Origin: Vibrio furnissii CIP 102972
GTDB taxonomy: Bacteria; Pseudomonadota; Gammaproteobacteria; Enterobacterales; Vibrionaceae
Direction: 5' to 3'
DNA: 64,000 nucleotides
NCBI RefSeq assembly: GCF_000176175.1
Contig: NZ_ACZP01000020.1
Span: 186,001 to 250,000, forward strand
Shown here: positions 8,984 through 17,625 of the stretch, piece by piece
Position numbering within the stretch: the stretch's first letter is position 1
Layout: each line of letters starts with the position of its first letter
Made by a program: the position numbers and the translations under genes
The notes under the pieces: generated by a model
What the model saw: only the letters and a program-made list of their open reading frames with translations
What the model was told of the DNA's origin: nothing
Databases searched by the model: none

Positions 8984-9592
8984 GTGAAAAAACTGATCTG
9001 CATGGTGCTATTCTCCATGTTGGCTGCACCAACGTTTGCACAAGACCGCTATATTGCGGACAAATTGTTTACTTACATGCACTCAGGCCCGAGTAACCAA
9101 TATCGCATTATTGGCAGTATTGATGCGGGTGAGAAAGTGAAACTCATCAACACAAACAAAGAGACAGATTACACTCAGATCGTCGACGAACGTGGCCGCA
9201 CCGGTTGGGTAGAGAGCCGTTTCGTAACACGCGATGTGAGCATGGCGGTGCGCCTGCCGCAACTGGAAAAAGAACTGACTGACGTGAAGAGCAAGCTGGC
9301 GAATGCTCGTCAAAATGCCGACAGCGAAAAGGCCGGTCTGGTTGACTCTCTGGAAGTGCGTAACAAACAGATTGCTGAGCTAGAAAAGAACTACAGCGAC
9401 ATCAGCAAACAGCTGACCGCCTCACAAAGCGAAGTGCGTGAGCTGCGCGCCAAGCTAGACACGCAAAAAGAAGACCTGCTGCTGAAATACTTCATGTACG
9501 GTGGTGGTGTTGCAGGGGGCGGCCTGCTATTTGGCTTGGTTCTGCCACACATTATCCCTCGTCGTAAACGTAACCCGGCGGGTTGGGCATAA
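8984..9592 (+). CDS. TIGR04211-type SH3 and coiled-coil membrane protein (YgiM-like)
   Basis: A 202-residue envelope protein. The start is the GTG at 8984 (VKKLICMVLF), with AAGGGA six bases upstream; an ATG 100 bases earlier lies in the transporter terminator. Order of parts: signal peptide 1-19 ending at TFA-QD; a bacterial SH3 domain about 22-85 (YMHSGPSNQYRIIGSIDAGE, GRTGWVESRFVT); a coiled coil about 92-165; and a C-terminal transmembrane helix about 168-190 followed by the basic tail PRRKRNPAGWA. This layout matches E. coli YgiM, whose function is unclear. The SH3 domain would face the periplasm and may contact peptidoglycan; that is inference. Confidence 0.85.
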   Translation: MKKLICMVLFSMLAAPTFAQDRYIADKLFTYMHSGPSNQYRIIGSIDAGEKVKLINTNKETDYTQIVDERGRTGWVESRFVTRDVSMAVRLPQLEKELTDVKSKLANARQNADSEKAGLVDSLEVRNKQIAELEKNYSDISKQLTASQSEVRELRAKLDTQKEDLLLKYFMYGGGVAGGGLLFGLVLPHIIPRRKRNPAGWA

Positions 9593-9604
9593 GCCTGATG
9601 TAAA

Positions 9605-9634
9605 AAACGGTCACTTCGCAGTGACCGTTTTTTT
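9605..9634. terminator. Bidirectional terminator between the SH3 gene and exeB
   Basis: ACGGTCACT and AGTGACCGT form a nine-base perfect stem with loop TCGC, bordered by A and T runs on either side. It can therefore end both converging genes. Confidence 0.85.
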
Positions 9635-10511
9635 ATCCGCGCCAATCGTAAAGCGCTGGAATTTCTATCTGCTGATTTCTAAACCGCACAATGGTGCTTT
9701 GCGGCTTGATTGCCACTAACTGCACCTCATCCCCCATCTTATCCCCTTCGTGATACTCGACGCCGTTGACTTTGATCCACCGCTTCACCGCATTGCTGGC
9801 GTACACGTGAGTTTGAAAGTTCATCGCCGGTAATCTCCCCGTCAACTCATCGCTGTGTTGCACCAAGGGCAGCGCTTGCGCTGTCGATGTCTCTGGTGCG
9901 CTGTGGTCTGCTTCATGATTGGCTTTAAGAATCGATTCCACTCTGGCGGCCATTTCAGGCGACAGCTGACTGAGGTCCAATTCACTCAGCGCCATCTGGC
10001 TCTGCTGCTCGACCTGTGCGTTCGAACTCGGTGCCGACTTGGCTGTCACGACTGTCGCCGTGGATTGAATCGGCTGACGCTCTTGGGCTGCGGTGGTAGT
10101 CTTTCCTTCGACGCGTTCAGGTTGCGCCTTGTTCGATTCAGTCTGATTTAGCGCAACATTCGCCACATCATCAAACTTGGATTCCTCATCAAATATCGGC
10201 ACCTCAACATGGGTGCGAATGAGCGGGCCAAAGTCGGGATACGCCAATTGCTGATACGGCGCCGCCACATCAATCACCGCTGGCGGAGTAGCGGCCTGCT
10301 GCGCAATCGCAAGTTGCTGGCGTTCAATTCCTTGGTAACCGAGCACGGCAACTGTGGCCAAGCCCGGCAGTGTAAGCCACAAGGCGTGATACCAACGAAA
10401 CCCTCGCTGTGGTGCGATCGCTTGCTCCATCGGCGCCATGCCCATGGCATATCCGGTGTATTGTTGATGGCTGAGCTCAGAGCGCTGCAGCGCTTTCATC
10501 ACCTGAGACAT
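9633..10511 (-). CDS. exeB: Type II secretion assembly protein ExeB/GspB
   Basis: GspB works with the ATPase GspA to insert the secretin of the type II secretion system into the outer membrane in Aeromonas and Vibrio. The start at MSQVMKALQR (ATG 10511) overlaps the exeA stop by one base (TAATG), implying translational coupling. 292 residues: short cytoplasmic N-terminus, one transmembrane helix about 43-62, a long low-complexity Gln/Ala/Ser-rich periplasmic linker about 63-215, then the conserved C-terminal GspB domain (KRWIKVNGVEYHEGDKM, and a tail ending in PALYDW). The linker is poorly conserved in this family, so identification rests on the C-terminal domain and on exeA. Confidence 0.88.
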   Translation of the reverse strand: MSQVMKALQRSELSHQQYTGYAMGMAPMEQAIAPQRGFRWYHALWLTLPGLATVAVLGYQGIERQQLAIAQQAATPPAVIDVAAPYQQLAYPDFGPLIRTHVEVPIFDEESKFDDVANVALNQTESNKAQPERVEGKTTTAAQERQPIQSTATVVTAKSAPSSNAQVEQQSQMALSELDLSQLSPEMAARVESILKANHEADHSAPETSTAQALPLVQHSDELTGRLPAMNFQTHVYASNAVKRWIKVNGVEYHEGDKMGDEVQLVAIKPQSTIVRFRNQQIEIPALYDWRG

Positions 10512-12103
10512 TACTGCACCTCCATCAGGCGTGGGCCGTGTTGCTGCGTGAGCAAATCCAACTGACGTAGCGTCTGGCGTCCGGCAATCCCATCGACTTG
10601 CATATGCTGCCAACGCTGAAAAATTTCTACTTTGCGTTTCACCTCTTGGTCATACTCGGTGACATGGCGCTCAGGTTCGCCCAGTAAACGAGACAACTTA
10701 GCGTCTAGCAGCGTGATGGCCTCACCGCGCATGCCCGAGCGCAATGTCTGATAGAACGACGGTTGCCAGACCACGCGATACTCGCCCTGCCATAACGGCT
10801 CGATCCACTCGCGGCCAATGCGCACGCGCTGCCCTTGGATCAGCAGTTCAACGTCTTCGCCCTGCATGCGGTACAGCACGGCGTACGTGCGCAGCCCCTG
10901 CCAGTTGAGCGTCAACACCACGGGCAGATTCAATGCCGCTAAGCGTTGCCAATCCCCCATGTTCTGCTCGCACTCCAAGGACGATGACGCCGAGCGCTGA
11001 CAGAAACTTTCGATCACGGACGCCTCATACCCCCAAACAGCGTACAAGGCTCTCATCGCCTGCTCACGGTCGGTGGCACCTTTCAACGCATCTTCGACCG
11101 TTTTGGGGAAAACCGTCTGCTCAGACGCTTGTACGGGCGCTGGCAATGGCCACTGCTGTTCAATCATCCGGTTAAGGTATGGCGGCATCCCATAAGCGAT
11201 TGCTGCCGCCAAACCAATCCCAAGGAGCGCAGACATCACGCCGACAAGCGGAAAACGTCGCGCCCTTGCCTGCCCCTGAGGCTGATACACCGTCGACTGG
11301 AAACTCATGATTTGCGTACACGCTTGCTTTACCCGCTCCAAACTGAGGGTGCGTTCTCCGGCCTGATACGCGCTTTTCAATGCAGCATCGCACACCAGAT
11401 TGATCAAACGCGGAATCCCATGAGTTTGCTGCGCAATCCATTTGGCGCTGCGCGCAGAGAACAAATGGCCGTCCCCACCAGCCTGTTGCAGGCGAAAACG
11501 AATGTAGTGCGCGGTTTCACTGATATCGAGCGGCAGCAAATGGTAACGCCCGGTGATGCGCTGCGCCAACTGACGCAACTGGGGCAATTGCAATTTGTAT
11601 TGCAGTTCAGGCTGGCCAATCAAAAGTACTTTCAACAGCTTGCGGCTTTCAGTTTCTAAATTGGTGAGCAAGCGCAGTTGCTCCAGCACATCGGGCGCTA
11701 GGTGCTGCGCTTCATCAATCACCAGCAACACTTGAATGCCGTTGGCGTATTCATTGAGCAGAAACTGATACAGCACTTGGCTGAGTTGTTTGAGCGTCGC
11801 CTGCGCTGGGTATTTGATCGCAAACTCATCGCAAATCGCTTCGAGCAGCTCGCGCTCAGAAAAAGTGGGATTGAGAATAAACCCTGCGCGAGTCTGGGCG
11901 GGCAAGCCCGCTAAGATGGCTTTGGCGACCGTGGTTTTGCCAGTACCCACTTCACCGGTCAACATGGCAAAGCCACCGCCATCGCCCAGTCCGGCTTGAA
12001 GATGAGCCATCGCTTCTTTATGTCGTTGACTTAAATATAAATACCGAGAATTGGGCACAATCGAGAACGGATGTTCTATCAGGCCGAAAAATTCTGGATA
12101 CAT
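10511..12103 (-). CDS. exeA: Type II secretion ATPase ExeA/GspA
   Basis: Inner-membrane AAA-type ATPase that binds peptidoglycan and helps place the type II secretion secretin. 530 residues starting MYPEFFGLIEHPFSIVPNSR. The cytoplasmic AAA domain has Walker A GEVGTGKTT (about 50-58) and Walker B VLLVIDEAQ (about 125-133). A transmembrane helix lies near 282-305. The periplasmic part ends in a peptidoglycan-binding domain about 470-520 (VDGIAGRQTLRQLDLL). exeB follows with a one-base overlap. The rest of the type II secretion operon is not in this window, as is usual in Vibrio. cca is divergent upstream. Confidence 0.93.
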   Translation of the reverse strand: MYPEFFGLIEHPFSIVPNSRYLYLSQRHKEAMAHLQAGLGDGGGFAMLTGEVGTGKTTVAKAILAGLPAQTRAGFILNPTFSERELLEAICDEFAIKYPAQATLKQLSQVLYQFLLNEYANGIQVLLVIDEAQHLAPDVLEQLRLLTNLETESRKLLKVLLIGQPELQYKLQLPQLRQLAQRITGRYHLLPLDISETAHYIRFRLQQAGGDGHLFSARSAKWIAQQTHGIPRLINLVCDAALKSAYQAGERTLSLERVKQACTQIMSFQSTVYQPQGQARARRFPLVGVMSALLGIGLAAAIAYGMPPYLNRMIEQQWPLPAPVQASEQTVFPKTVEDALKGATDREQAMRALYAVWGYEASVIESFCQRSASSSLECEQNMGDWQRLAALNLPVVLTLNWQGLRTYAVLYRMQGEDVELLIQGQRVRIGREWIEPLWQGEYRVVWQPSFYQTLRSGMRGEAITLLDAKLSRLLGEPERHVTEYDQEVKRKVEIFQRWQHMQVDGIAGRQTLRQLDLLTQQHGPRLMEVQ

Positions 12104-12192
12104 GCGCTCGTCTCTTTGAATGTCATTAGGCGCAAAGTATCATTGTGACTATGATTATCCAACGCCATAAACGTAATTATTGAGGTTCCGTG

Positions 12193-13407
12193 GTGCAAAT
12201 TTATCTCGTGGGCGGCGCAGTTCGCGACCAATTGCTTCAGCTTCCAATATATGACAAAGATTGGGTCGTGGTGGGCAGTAGCCCAGACGCCATGCTACAG
12301 GCTGGCTTTCAGGCCGTCGGCAAAGACTTTCCGGTGTTTCTGCATCCGAAAACCCGTGAAGAGCACGCCCTAGCGCGCACGGAACGTAAAACGGGGGCGG
12401 GTTATACCGGTTTCGCCTGCCATTTTGCGCCCGATGTGACGTTAGAAGCCGATCTACAGCGCCGCGATCTTACCATCAACGCCATGGCGCAAGATCAAGA
12501 CGGCACGCTGATCGACCCCTATGGTGGCCAGCGCGATCTGCATGATCGCGTGCTGCGTCATGTCTCGGAAGCGTTTGTCGAAGATCCATTGCGAGTGCTG
12601 CGGGTGGCCCGTTTTGCCGCCAAACTCGCGCATCTGGGGTTTTCCGTCGCCGATGAAACTCTGGCCTTAATGCAGCGCATCAGCGCTTCGGGTGAACTGG
12701 CACATCTGACACCAGAGCGCGTCTGGCAGGAGTGGCACAAATCGCTGTCGACGCAAAGCCCGCATATTTTTCTGCAAGTCCTGCGTGACTGCGGTGCATT
12801 GCAGATCGTACTGCCAGAACTCGACCGTTTGTTTGGTGTGCCTCAGCCTGAAAAATGGCATCCGGAAATCGATACCGGCGTACACACGCTGATGGTGGCC
12901 GAACAAGCAGCGCTGCTGTCGGAATCGCTCACGGTGCGCTTTGCCGCGCAGGTGCACGACCTCGGCAAAGGCGTGACGCCAGCCAGCGAATGGCCGAGCC
13001 ACAAACTGCATTGTCATACCGGATTGAAGATCATCGAAGCGCTGTGCGCGCGCGTCAAAGTGCCAAATGAGTTTCGTGACTTAGCCTTGGCGGTGTGCGC
13101 GCAACATTCCAATGTTCATCGCGCCGCCGAACTTAAACCGGCAACCAAACTCAAAGTGCTCAATCAACTGGATGTCTGGCGTAAACCGCAGCGACTCGAT
13201 GAAGTACTGCTGTGCTGCGAAGCGGACCATCGGGGACGTTTGGGGCTAGAACAGAACCCCTACCCACAAAGGGATATCTTTCTGCGCGCGTATCGCGCCG
13301 CGCTCAACGTGGATGTGCAGCAGGTGATCGCCGCAGGCTTTGGTGGCAAGCAGATTCGTGACGAGCTGGATAAGCGCCGGATCCATGCCATTCAGAATGG
13401 GGGCTAA
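12193..13407 (+). CDS. cca: Multifunctional CCA-adding tRNA nucleotidyltransferase
   Basis: Adds or repairs the 3'-CCA of tRNAs; the gamma-proteobacterial form also carries an HD phosphohydrolase domain. Two consecutive GTG codons lie at 12190 and 12193. The second is chosen because it gives the family N-terminus (M)QIYLVGGAVRD and has TGAGG seven bases upstream. 404 residues: class II nucleotidyltransferase head with GGAVRD and DKDWVVVG near 6-27; RRDLTINAMA near 91-100; and the HD domain near 228-330 with AAQVHDLGKG. Monocistronic and divergent from exeA, closed by a strong terminator shared with eno. Confidence 0.95.
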   Translation: MQIYLVGGAVRDQLLQLPIYDKDWVVVGSSPDAMLQAGFQAVGKDFPVFLHPKTREEHALARTERKTGAGYTGFACHFAPDVTLEADLQRRDLTINAMAQDQDGTLIDPYGGQRDLHDRVLRHVSEAFVEDPLRVLRVARFAAKLAHLGFSVADETLALMQRISASGELAHLTPERVWQEWHKSLSTQSPHIFLQVLRDCGALQIVLPELDRLFGVPQPEKWHPEIDTGVHTLMVAEQAALLSESLTVRFAAQVHDLGKGVTPASEWPSHKLHCHTGLKIIEALCARVKVPNEFRDLALAVCAQHSNVHRAAELKPATKLKVLNQLDVWRKPQRLDEVLLCCEADHRGRLGLEQNPYPQRDIFLRAYRAALNVDVQQVIAAGFGGKQIRDELDKRRIHAIQNGG

Positions 13408-13425
13408 ACCCAGTGACTTAAACGC

Positions 13426-13453
13426 AAAAAGCCCCGCAATGCGGGGCTTTTTT
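13426..13453. terminator. Bidirectional terminator between cca and eno
   Basis: GCCCCGC and GCGGGGC form a seven-base G+C stem with loop AAT. Five A precede it and six T follow, so it can act in both directions on the converging genes. Confidence 0.9.
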
Positions 13454-13476
13454 AAGCGTCAACGCTAAGCTTTGAA

Positions 13477-14778
13477 TTAAGCTTGGCCTTTCACTTCTTT
13501 CAGACCGTTGAAAGGTGCACGTTCGCCCAGTGCTTCTTCGATACGGATCAGTTGGTTGTACTTAGCAACGCGGTCAGAACGGCTCATAGAACCAGTTTTG
13601 ATTTGGCCTGCTGCAGTACCTACCGCTAGGTCAGCGATAGTTGCATCTTCAGTTTCGCCTGAACGGTGAGAGATTACTGCAGTGTAACCTGCATCTTTAG
13701 CCATCTTGATTGCAGCTAGAGTCTCAGTCAGAGAACCGATTTGGTTGAATTTGATCAGGATAGAGTTAGCGATGCCTTTCTCGATACCTTCAGCAAGGAT
13801 CTTAGTGTTAGTTACGAACAGATCGTCACCAACAAGTTGGATCTTGTTGCCCAGCAGTTGAGTTTGGTGTGCGAAACCATCCCAGTCAGACTCGTCCAGA
13901 CCGTCTTCGATAGAAACGATTGGGAACTTCTCAACTAGCTCTGCTAGGTAGTGGTTGAACTCTTCAGAAGTGAAGGTTTTGCCTTCGCCTTTCATGTTGT
14001 AGATGCCAGCGTCTTTGTCGAAGAACTCAGATGCTGCACAGTCCATCGCTAGAGTCACGTCTTTACCCAGAACGTAGCCAGCTGCTGCAACTGCTTCTGC
14101 GATAACTTCTAGTGCTTCTGCGTTAGATTTCAGGTTAGGAGCGAAACCGCCTTCGTCACCAACTGCAGTGTTGTAACCTTTTGCTTTCAGAACTTTAGCT
14201 AGGTTGTGGAATACTTCAGAACCGATACGTACCGCTTCTTTCAGAGTTTTCGCGCCAACTGGTTGAATCATGAATTCTTGGATATCAACGTTGTTGTCTG
14301 CGTGCTCACCACCGTTGATGATATTCATCATTGGTAGAGGCATAGAGAATTGACCTGCAGTGCCGTTCAGTTCAGCGATGTGCTCGTACAGAGGCATGCC
14401 TTTAGAAGCTGCTGCTGCTTTCGCGTTTGCTAGAGATACAGCTAGGATTGCGTTTGCACCGAAGTTAGATTTGTTTTCAGTGCCATCTAGGTCGATCATG
14501 ATTTGGTCAACAGTTGCTTGGTCTTTCGCATCTTTGCCCACTAGCGCTTCAGCGATAGGACCGTTTACTGCAGCGATCGCTTTCAGTACGCCTTTACCTA
14601 GGAAACGAGATTTGTCGCCATCACGCAGCTCAAGAGCTTCACGAGAACCAGTTGATGCACCTGATGGTGCAGCAGCCATACCTACGAAACCGCCTTCTAG
14701 GTGAACTTCAGCTTCAACAGTTGGGTTACCACGTGAGTCGATGATTTCACGACCTAGAACTTTAACGATCTTAGACAT
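13477..14778 (-). CDS. eno: Enolase
   Basis: Glycolytic 2-phosphoglycerate dehydratase; in many gamma-proteobacteria also part of the RNA degradosome. 433 residues, full length, starting MSKIVKVLGREIIDSRGNPT, with GAGAGGAAAC just before the ATG. Substrate and metal motifs are present: SGASTGSREA near 39-48, GDEGGFAPN near 207, LVGDDLFVTN near 314, and SHRSGETEDATIADLAVGT near 370. Codon usage is strongly biased (preferred CTG/GCT/GGT-type codons), as expected of a very highly expressed gene. It lies 80 bases downstream of pyrG on the same strand, a conserved pair. Confidence 0.98.
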   Translation of the reverse strand: MSKIVKVLGREIIDSRGNPTVEAEVHLEGGFVGMAAAPSGASTGSREALELRDGDKSRFLGKGVLKAIAAVNGPIAEALVGKDAKDQATVDQIMIDLDGTENKSNFGANAILAVSLANAKAAAASKGMPLYEHIAELNGTAGQFSMPLPMMNIINGGEHADNNVDIQEFMIQPVGAKTLKEAVRIGSEVFHNLAKVLKAKGYNTAVGDEGGFAPNLKSNAEALEVIAEAVAAAGYVLGKDVTLAMDCAASEFFDKDAGIYNMKGEGKTFTSEEFNHYLAELVEKFPIVSIEDGLDESDWDGFAHQTQLLGNKIQLVGDDLFVTNTKILAEGIEKGIANSILIKFNQIGSLTETLAAIKMAKDAGYTAVISHRSGETEDATIADLAVGTAAGQIKTGSMSRSDRVAKYNQLIRIEEALGERAPFNGLKEVKGQA

Positions 14779-14858
14779 TAATGTTTCCTCTCATTGAATT
14801 TAAATGTCAAAACTAAACGGGTAGCCGCACAACGCAAGCCGCTACCCATATCCTTTTT

Positions 14859-16496
14859 TTACTTCAATTCGCCGCGCTGGAACTGACCTGCAGCTTTCAC
14901 AAAGCCTGCAAACAATGGGTGACCATCGCGAGGCGTTGATGTGAATTCTGGGTGGAATTGAGCCGCGACAAACCAAGGGTGAGCCGGGTTCTCAATCACT
15001 TCTACCAGTTTCTTATCAGCAGACAAACCAGACACTTTCAGACCTGCTTTTTCAATCTGTGGACGCAGGTTGTTGTTCACTTCGTAACGGTGACGGTGAC
15101 GCTCGTGAATCGTAGCGCTGCCGTACAGTTCGTAAGCTTTTGAACCTTTCGCAAGGTGACACAGCTGTGAACCCAAACGCATGGTACCACCCAGATCTGA
15201 CGCTTCAGTACGTTCTTCAACGTTACCTTGCTCGTCGACCCATTCGGTGATCAAGCCTACCACAGGGTATTTGGTGTCTTTGTTAAATTCTGTTGAATGT
15301 GCACCTTCCATACCCGCGACGTTGCGCGCGTATTCGATCAGTGCGACCTGCATACCTAAACAGATACCCAGGTAAGGAATGTTGTTTTCACGTGCGTATT
15401 GCGCCGCACGAATCTTCCCTTCGATACCACGATCGCCAAAGCCACCTGGTACCAAAATCGCATCAAGACCATCAAGGATATCAGCACCTTTGGTCTCAAC
15501 ATCTTGAGAATCGATGTATTTAATGGTCACGCTCAGGCGGTTTTTCAGGCCTGCGTGTTTCAACGCTTCGTTCACCGATTTGTACGCATCTGGCAGTTCG
15601 ATGTACTTACCGACCATACCAATCGTGACTTCACCGGTTGGATTCGCTTCTTCGTAGATCACCTGTTCCCATTCAGACAGGTCCGCTTCTGGCGCGCTGA
15701 TACCAAAACGAGTACACACCAGATCATCTAGACCTTGAGAGCGGATCAGTTGAGGAATCTTGTAGATCGAATCCACGTCTTTCATGGAGATCACAGCTTT
15801 TTCAGCCACGTTACAGAACAGTGCGATTTTCTTACGTTCGTTGGCAGGGATCATGCGATCGCTACGGCAAACCAAGATATCAGGTTGAATACCGATAGAC
15901 AGTAGTTCTTTCACTGAGTGTTGTGTTGGCTTCGTTTTCACTTCGCCTGCTGCGGCGAGGTAAGGAACCAGCGTCAGGTGCATGAACATCGCGTTTTCGC
16001 GGCCCACTTCGATCGCAAGCTGACGAATTGCTTCCATGAATGGCAGTGACTCGATGTCACCAACCGTACCGCCAACTTCAACGATGGCGATATCGTGGCC
16101 TTCAGAGCCAGCAATGACACGATCTTTGATCGCGTTTGTAATATGAGGGATAACCTGAATGGTTGCACCCAGGTAGTCGCCACGGCGTTCTTTACGTAGA
16201 ACGTCAGCGTAAACACGACCTGCAGTGAAGTTGTTGCGCTTGGTCATTTTGGTACGAATGAAACGCTCGTAGTGACCAAGGTCTAGGTCAGTTTCCGCGC
16301 CATCTTCCGTAACGAACACTTCACCGTGTTGAGTTGGGCTCATTGTGCCTGGGTCAACGTTGATGTAAGGGTCAAGCTTCATCATGGTCACTTTAAGACC
16401 ACGAGCTTCTAAAATCGCTGCAAGAGATGCTGCTGCAATACCTTTACCTAGAGAGGATACAACCCCGCCAGTAACAAAAATATAATTTGTCGTCAT
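14859..16496 (-). CDS. pyrG: CTP synthase
   Basis: Makes CTP from UTP, ATP and glutamine. 545 residues from the ATG at 16496 (MTTNYIFVTGGVVSSLGKGI); the in-frame codons further upstream lack a ribosome site and are not conserved. N-terminal synthase domain about 1-265 with P-loop GGVVSSLGKG and DPYINVDPGTMSPTQHGEVF near 40-60. C-terminal class I glutamine amidotransferase with nucleophile in LGICLGMQ (Cys near 379) and the His/Glu pair in FHPEFTSTP near 515. Upstream of eno in the same orientation; mazG precedes it after about 205 bases. Confidence 0.98.
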   Translation of the reverse strand: MTTNYIFVTGGVVSSLGKGIAAASLAAILEARGLKVTMMKLDPYINVDPGTMSPTQHGEVFVTEDGAETDLDLGHYERFIRTKMTKRNNFTAGRVYADVLRKERRGDYLGATIQVIPHITNAIKDRVIAGSEGHDIAIVEVGGTVGDIESLPFMEAIRQLAIEVGRENAMFMHLTLVPYLAAAGEVKTKPTQHSVKELLSIGIQPDILVCRSDRMIPANERKKIALFCNVAEKAVISMKDVDSIYKIPQLIRSQGLDDLVCTRFGISAPEADLSEWEQVIYEEANPTGEVTIGMVGKYIELPDAYKSVNEALKHAGLKNRLSVTIKYIDSQDVETKGADILDGLDAILVPGGFGDRGIEGKIRAAQYARENNIPYLGICLGMQVALIEYARNVAGMEGAHSTEFNKDTKYPVVGLITEWVDEQGNVEERTEASDLGGTMRLGSQLCHLAKGSKAYELYGSATIHERHRHRYEVNNNLRPQIEKAGLKVSGLSADKKLVEVIENPAHPWFVAAQFHPEFTSTPRDGHPLFAGFVKAAGQFQRGELK

Positions 16497-16701
16497 GTTT
16501 AACCTGAAATTGGTTGAATGAGGGAAATGGATTTCTTCTGGACGGGACGAAACTATACCAGAACCCATTTATCGCCACAACGTGAAATCTATCACACTCA
16601 GTTTTTTATTTTTTGCTTCAAATCAAAGTGAAGTTCAGGGATTTCCATTCGTTTTTATTTCACTTCCTGCGGAAGGACAACGCAACCCCCTGCAAACGCC
16701 G

Positions 16702-17502
16702 CTACTGCGCCTTTTCTTGGCGTTTGACGGTCTCCCACATCGCATCGAGCTCTGGCAAAGAAAAGTGTTGCAGATGTTTACCTTGCGCATGAACCTGGGC
16801 TTCCACCCCTTGAAAACGACGCACAAACTTGTGATTGGCCTTCATCAGCGCCACTTCCGGATCCTTGCCCAAATGGCGCACTAAATTGACGGTCGCAAAC
16901 AGCAGATCACCCAGCTCTTCTTCCACTTTCTGTTCATCCACATCGACCTGTAGCACTTCGGCCATCACTTCATCGATCTCTTCGTGAACTTTATCCACCA
17001 CCGGCCCAAGCGTTTTCCAGTCAAAGCCGTATTTCGCGCACTTTTTCTGGATTTTATTGGCCTTGGATAACGCCGGTAATGAGTGTGGTATAGAGTCTAG
17101 AATACTTTGTTCGCTTTTGCCTGCCTTGGCTTTTTCTTTGGCTTTTTCCGCTTCCCAGTTGGCATTGAGCGCCGCTTCGTCGGCAAAGCTTGCGTCGCCA
17201 AACACGTGCGGATGGCGGCGAGTGAGCTTCTCATTGACCGAATCCACCACATCACGAAACTCAAACAGTCCCTGCTCTTTGGCCAGTTGGCTGTAGAAAA
17301 TCACCTGAAACAGCAAATCCCCCAACTCTTCTTGCAAATTCGGCCAATCTTGATTGTGAATGGCATCCACCACTTCAAACGTCTCTTCGATGGTGTGCGG
17401 CACAATGGTGTCGAAGGTTTGCTGTTGATCCCACGGACAGCCGGTTTGTGGATCGCGCAGGCTGGCCATGATGTGTTCAAGGTGTTCGATTGGATGAGGC
17501 AT
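16702..17502 (-). CDS. mazG: Nucleoside triphosphate pyrophosphohydrolase MazG
   Basis: Hydrolyses (d)NTPs to monophosphate and pyrophosphate and, in E. coli, affects ppGpp levels and survival in starvation. 266 residues, starting MPHPIEHLEHIMASLRDPQT. The tandem MazG repeats are clear: PHTIEETFEVVDAI with QEELGDLLFQVIFY near 37-72, and EEIDEVMAEVLQ with EEELGDLLFATVNL near 175-215. Each carries the EExxE...ExxD magnesium-binding pattern. It follows relA on the same strand after the relA terminator, a conserved relA-mazG pairing that fits a shared link to (p)ppGpp. Confidence 0.95.
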   Translation of the reverse strand: MPHPIEHLEHIMASLRDPQTGCPWDQQQTFDTIVPHTIEETFEVVDAIHNQDWPNLQEELGDLLFQVIFYSQLAKEQGLFEFRDVVDSVNEKLTRRHPHVFGDASFADEAALNANWEAEKAKEKAKAGKSEQSILDSIPHSLPALSKANKIQKKCAKYGFDWKTLGPVVDKVHEEIDEVMAEVLQVDVDEQKVEEELGDLLFATVNLVRHLGKDPEVALMKANHKFVRRFQGVEAQVHAQGKHLQHFSLPELDAMWETVKRQEKAQ

Positions 17503-17542
17503 ACGACAGATGTCCTTTTTCTAAAACCCGGTCTAAATATGA

Positions 17543-17573
17543 AAAAGGCGAGCAGATTCCCCCACTCGCCTTC
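17543..17573 (-). terminator. Probable relA terminator
   Basis: AAGGCGAG and CTCGCCTT form an eight-base stem with a 12-base loop. On the minus strand the stem ends in a run of five T, about 55 bases after the relA stop. Confidence 0.6.
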
Positions 17574-17625
17574 AATTGATAATGATTGGCTACTTCGCTG
17601 ATGGGCGCTTTAGACCACCAGAACT

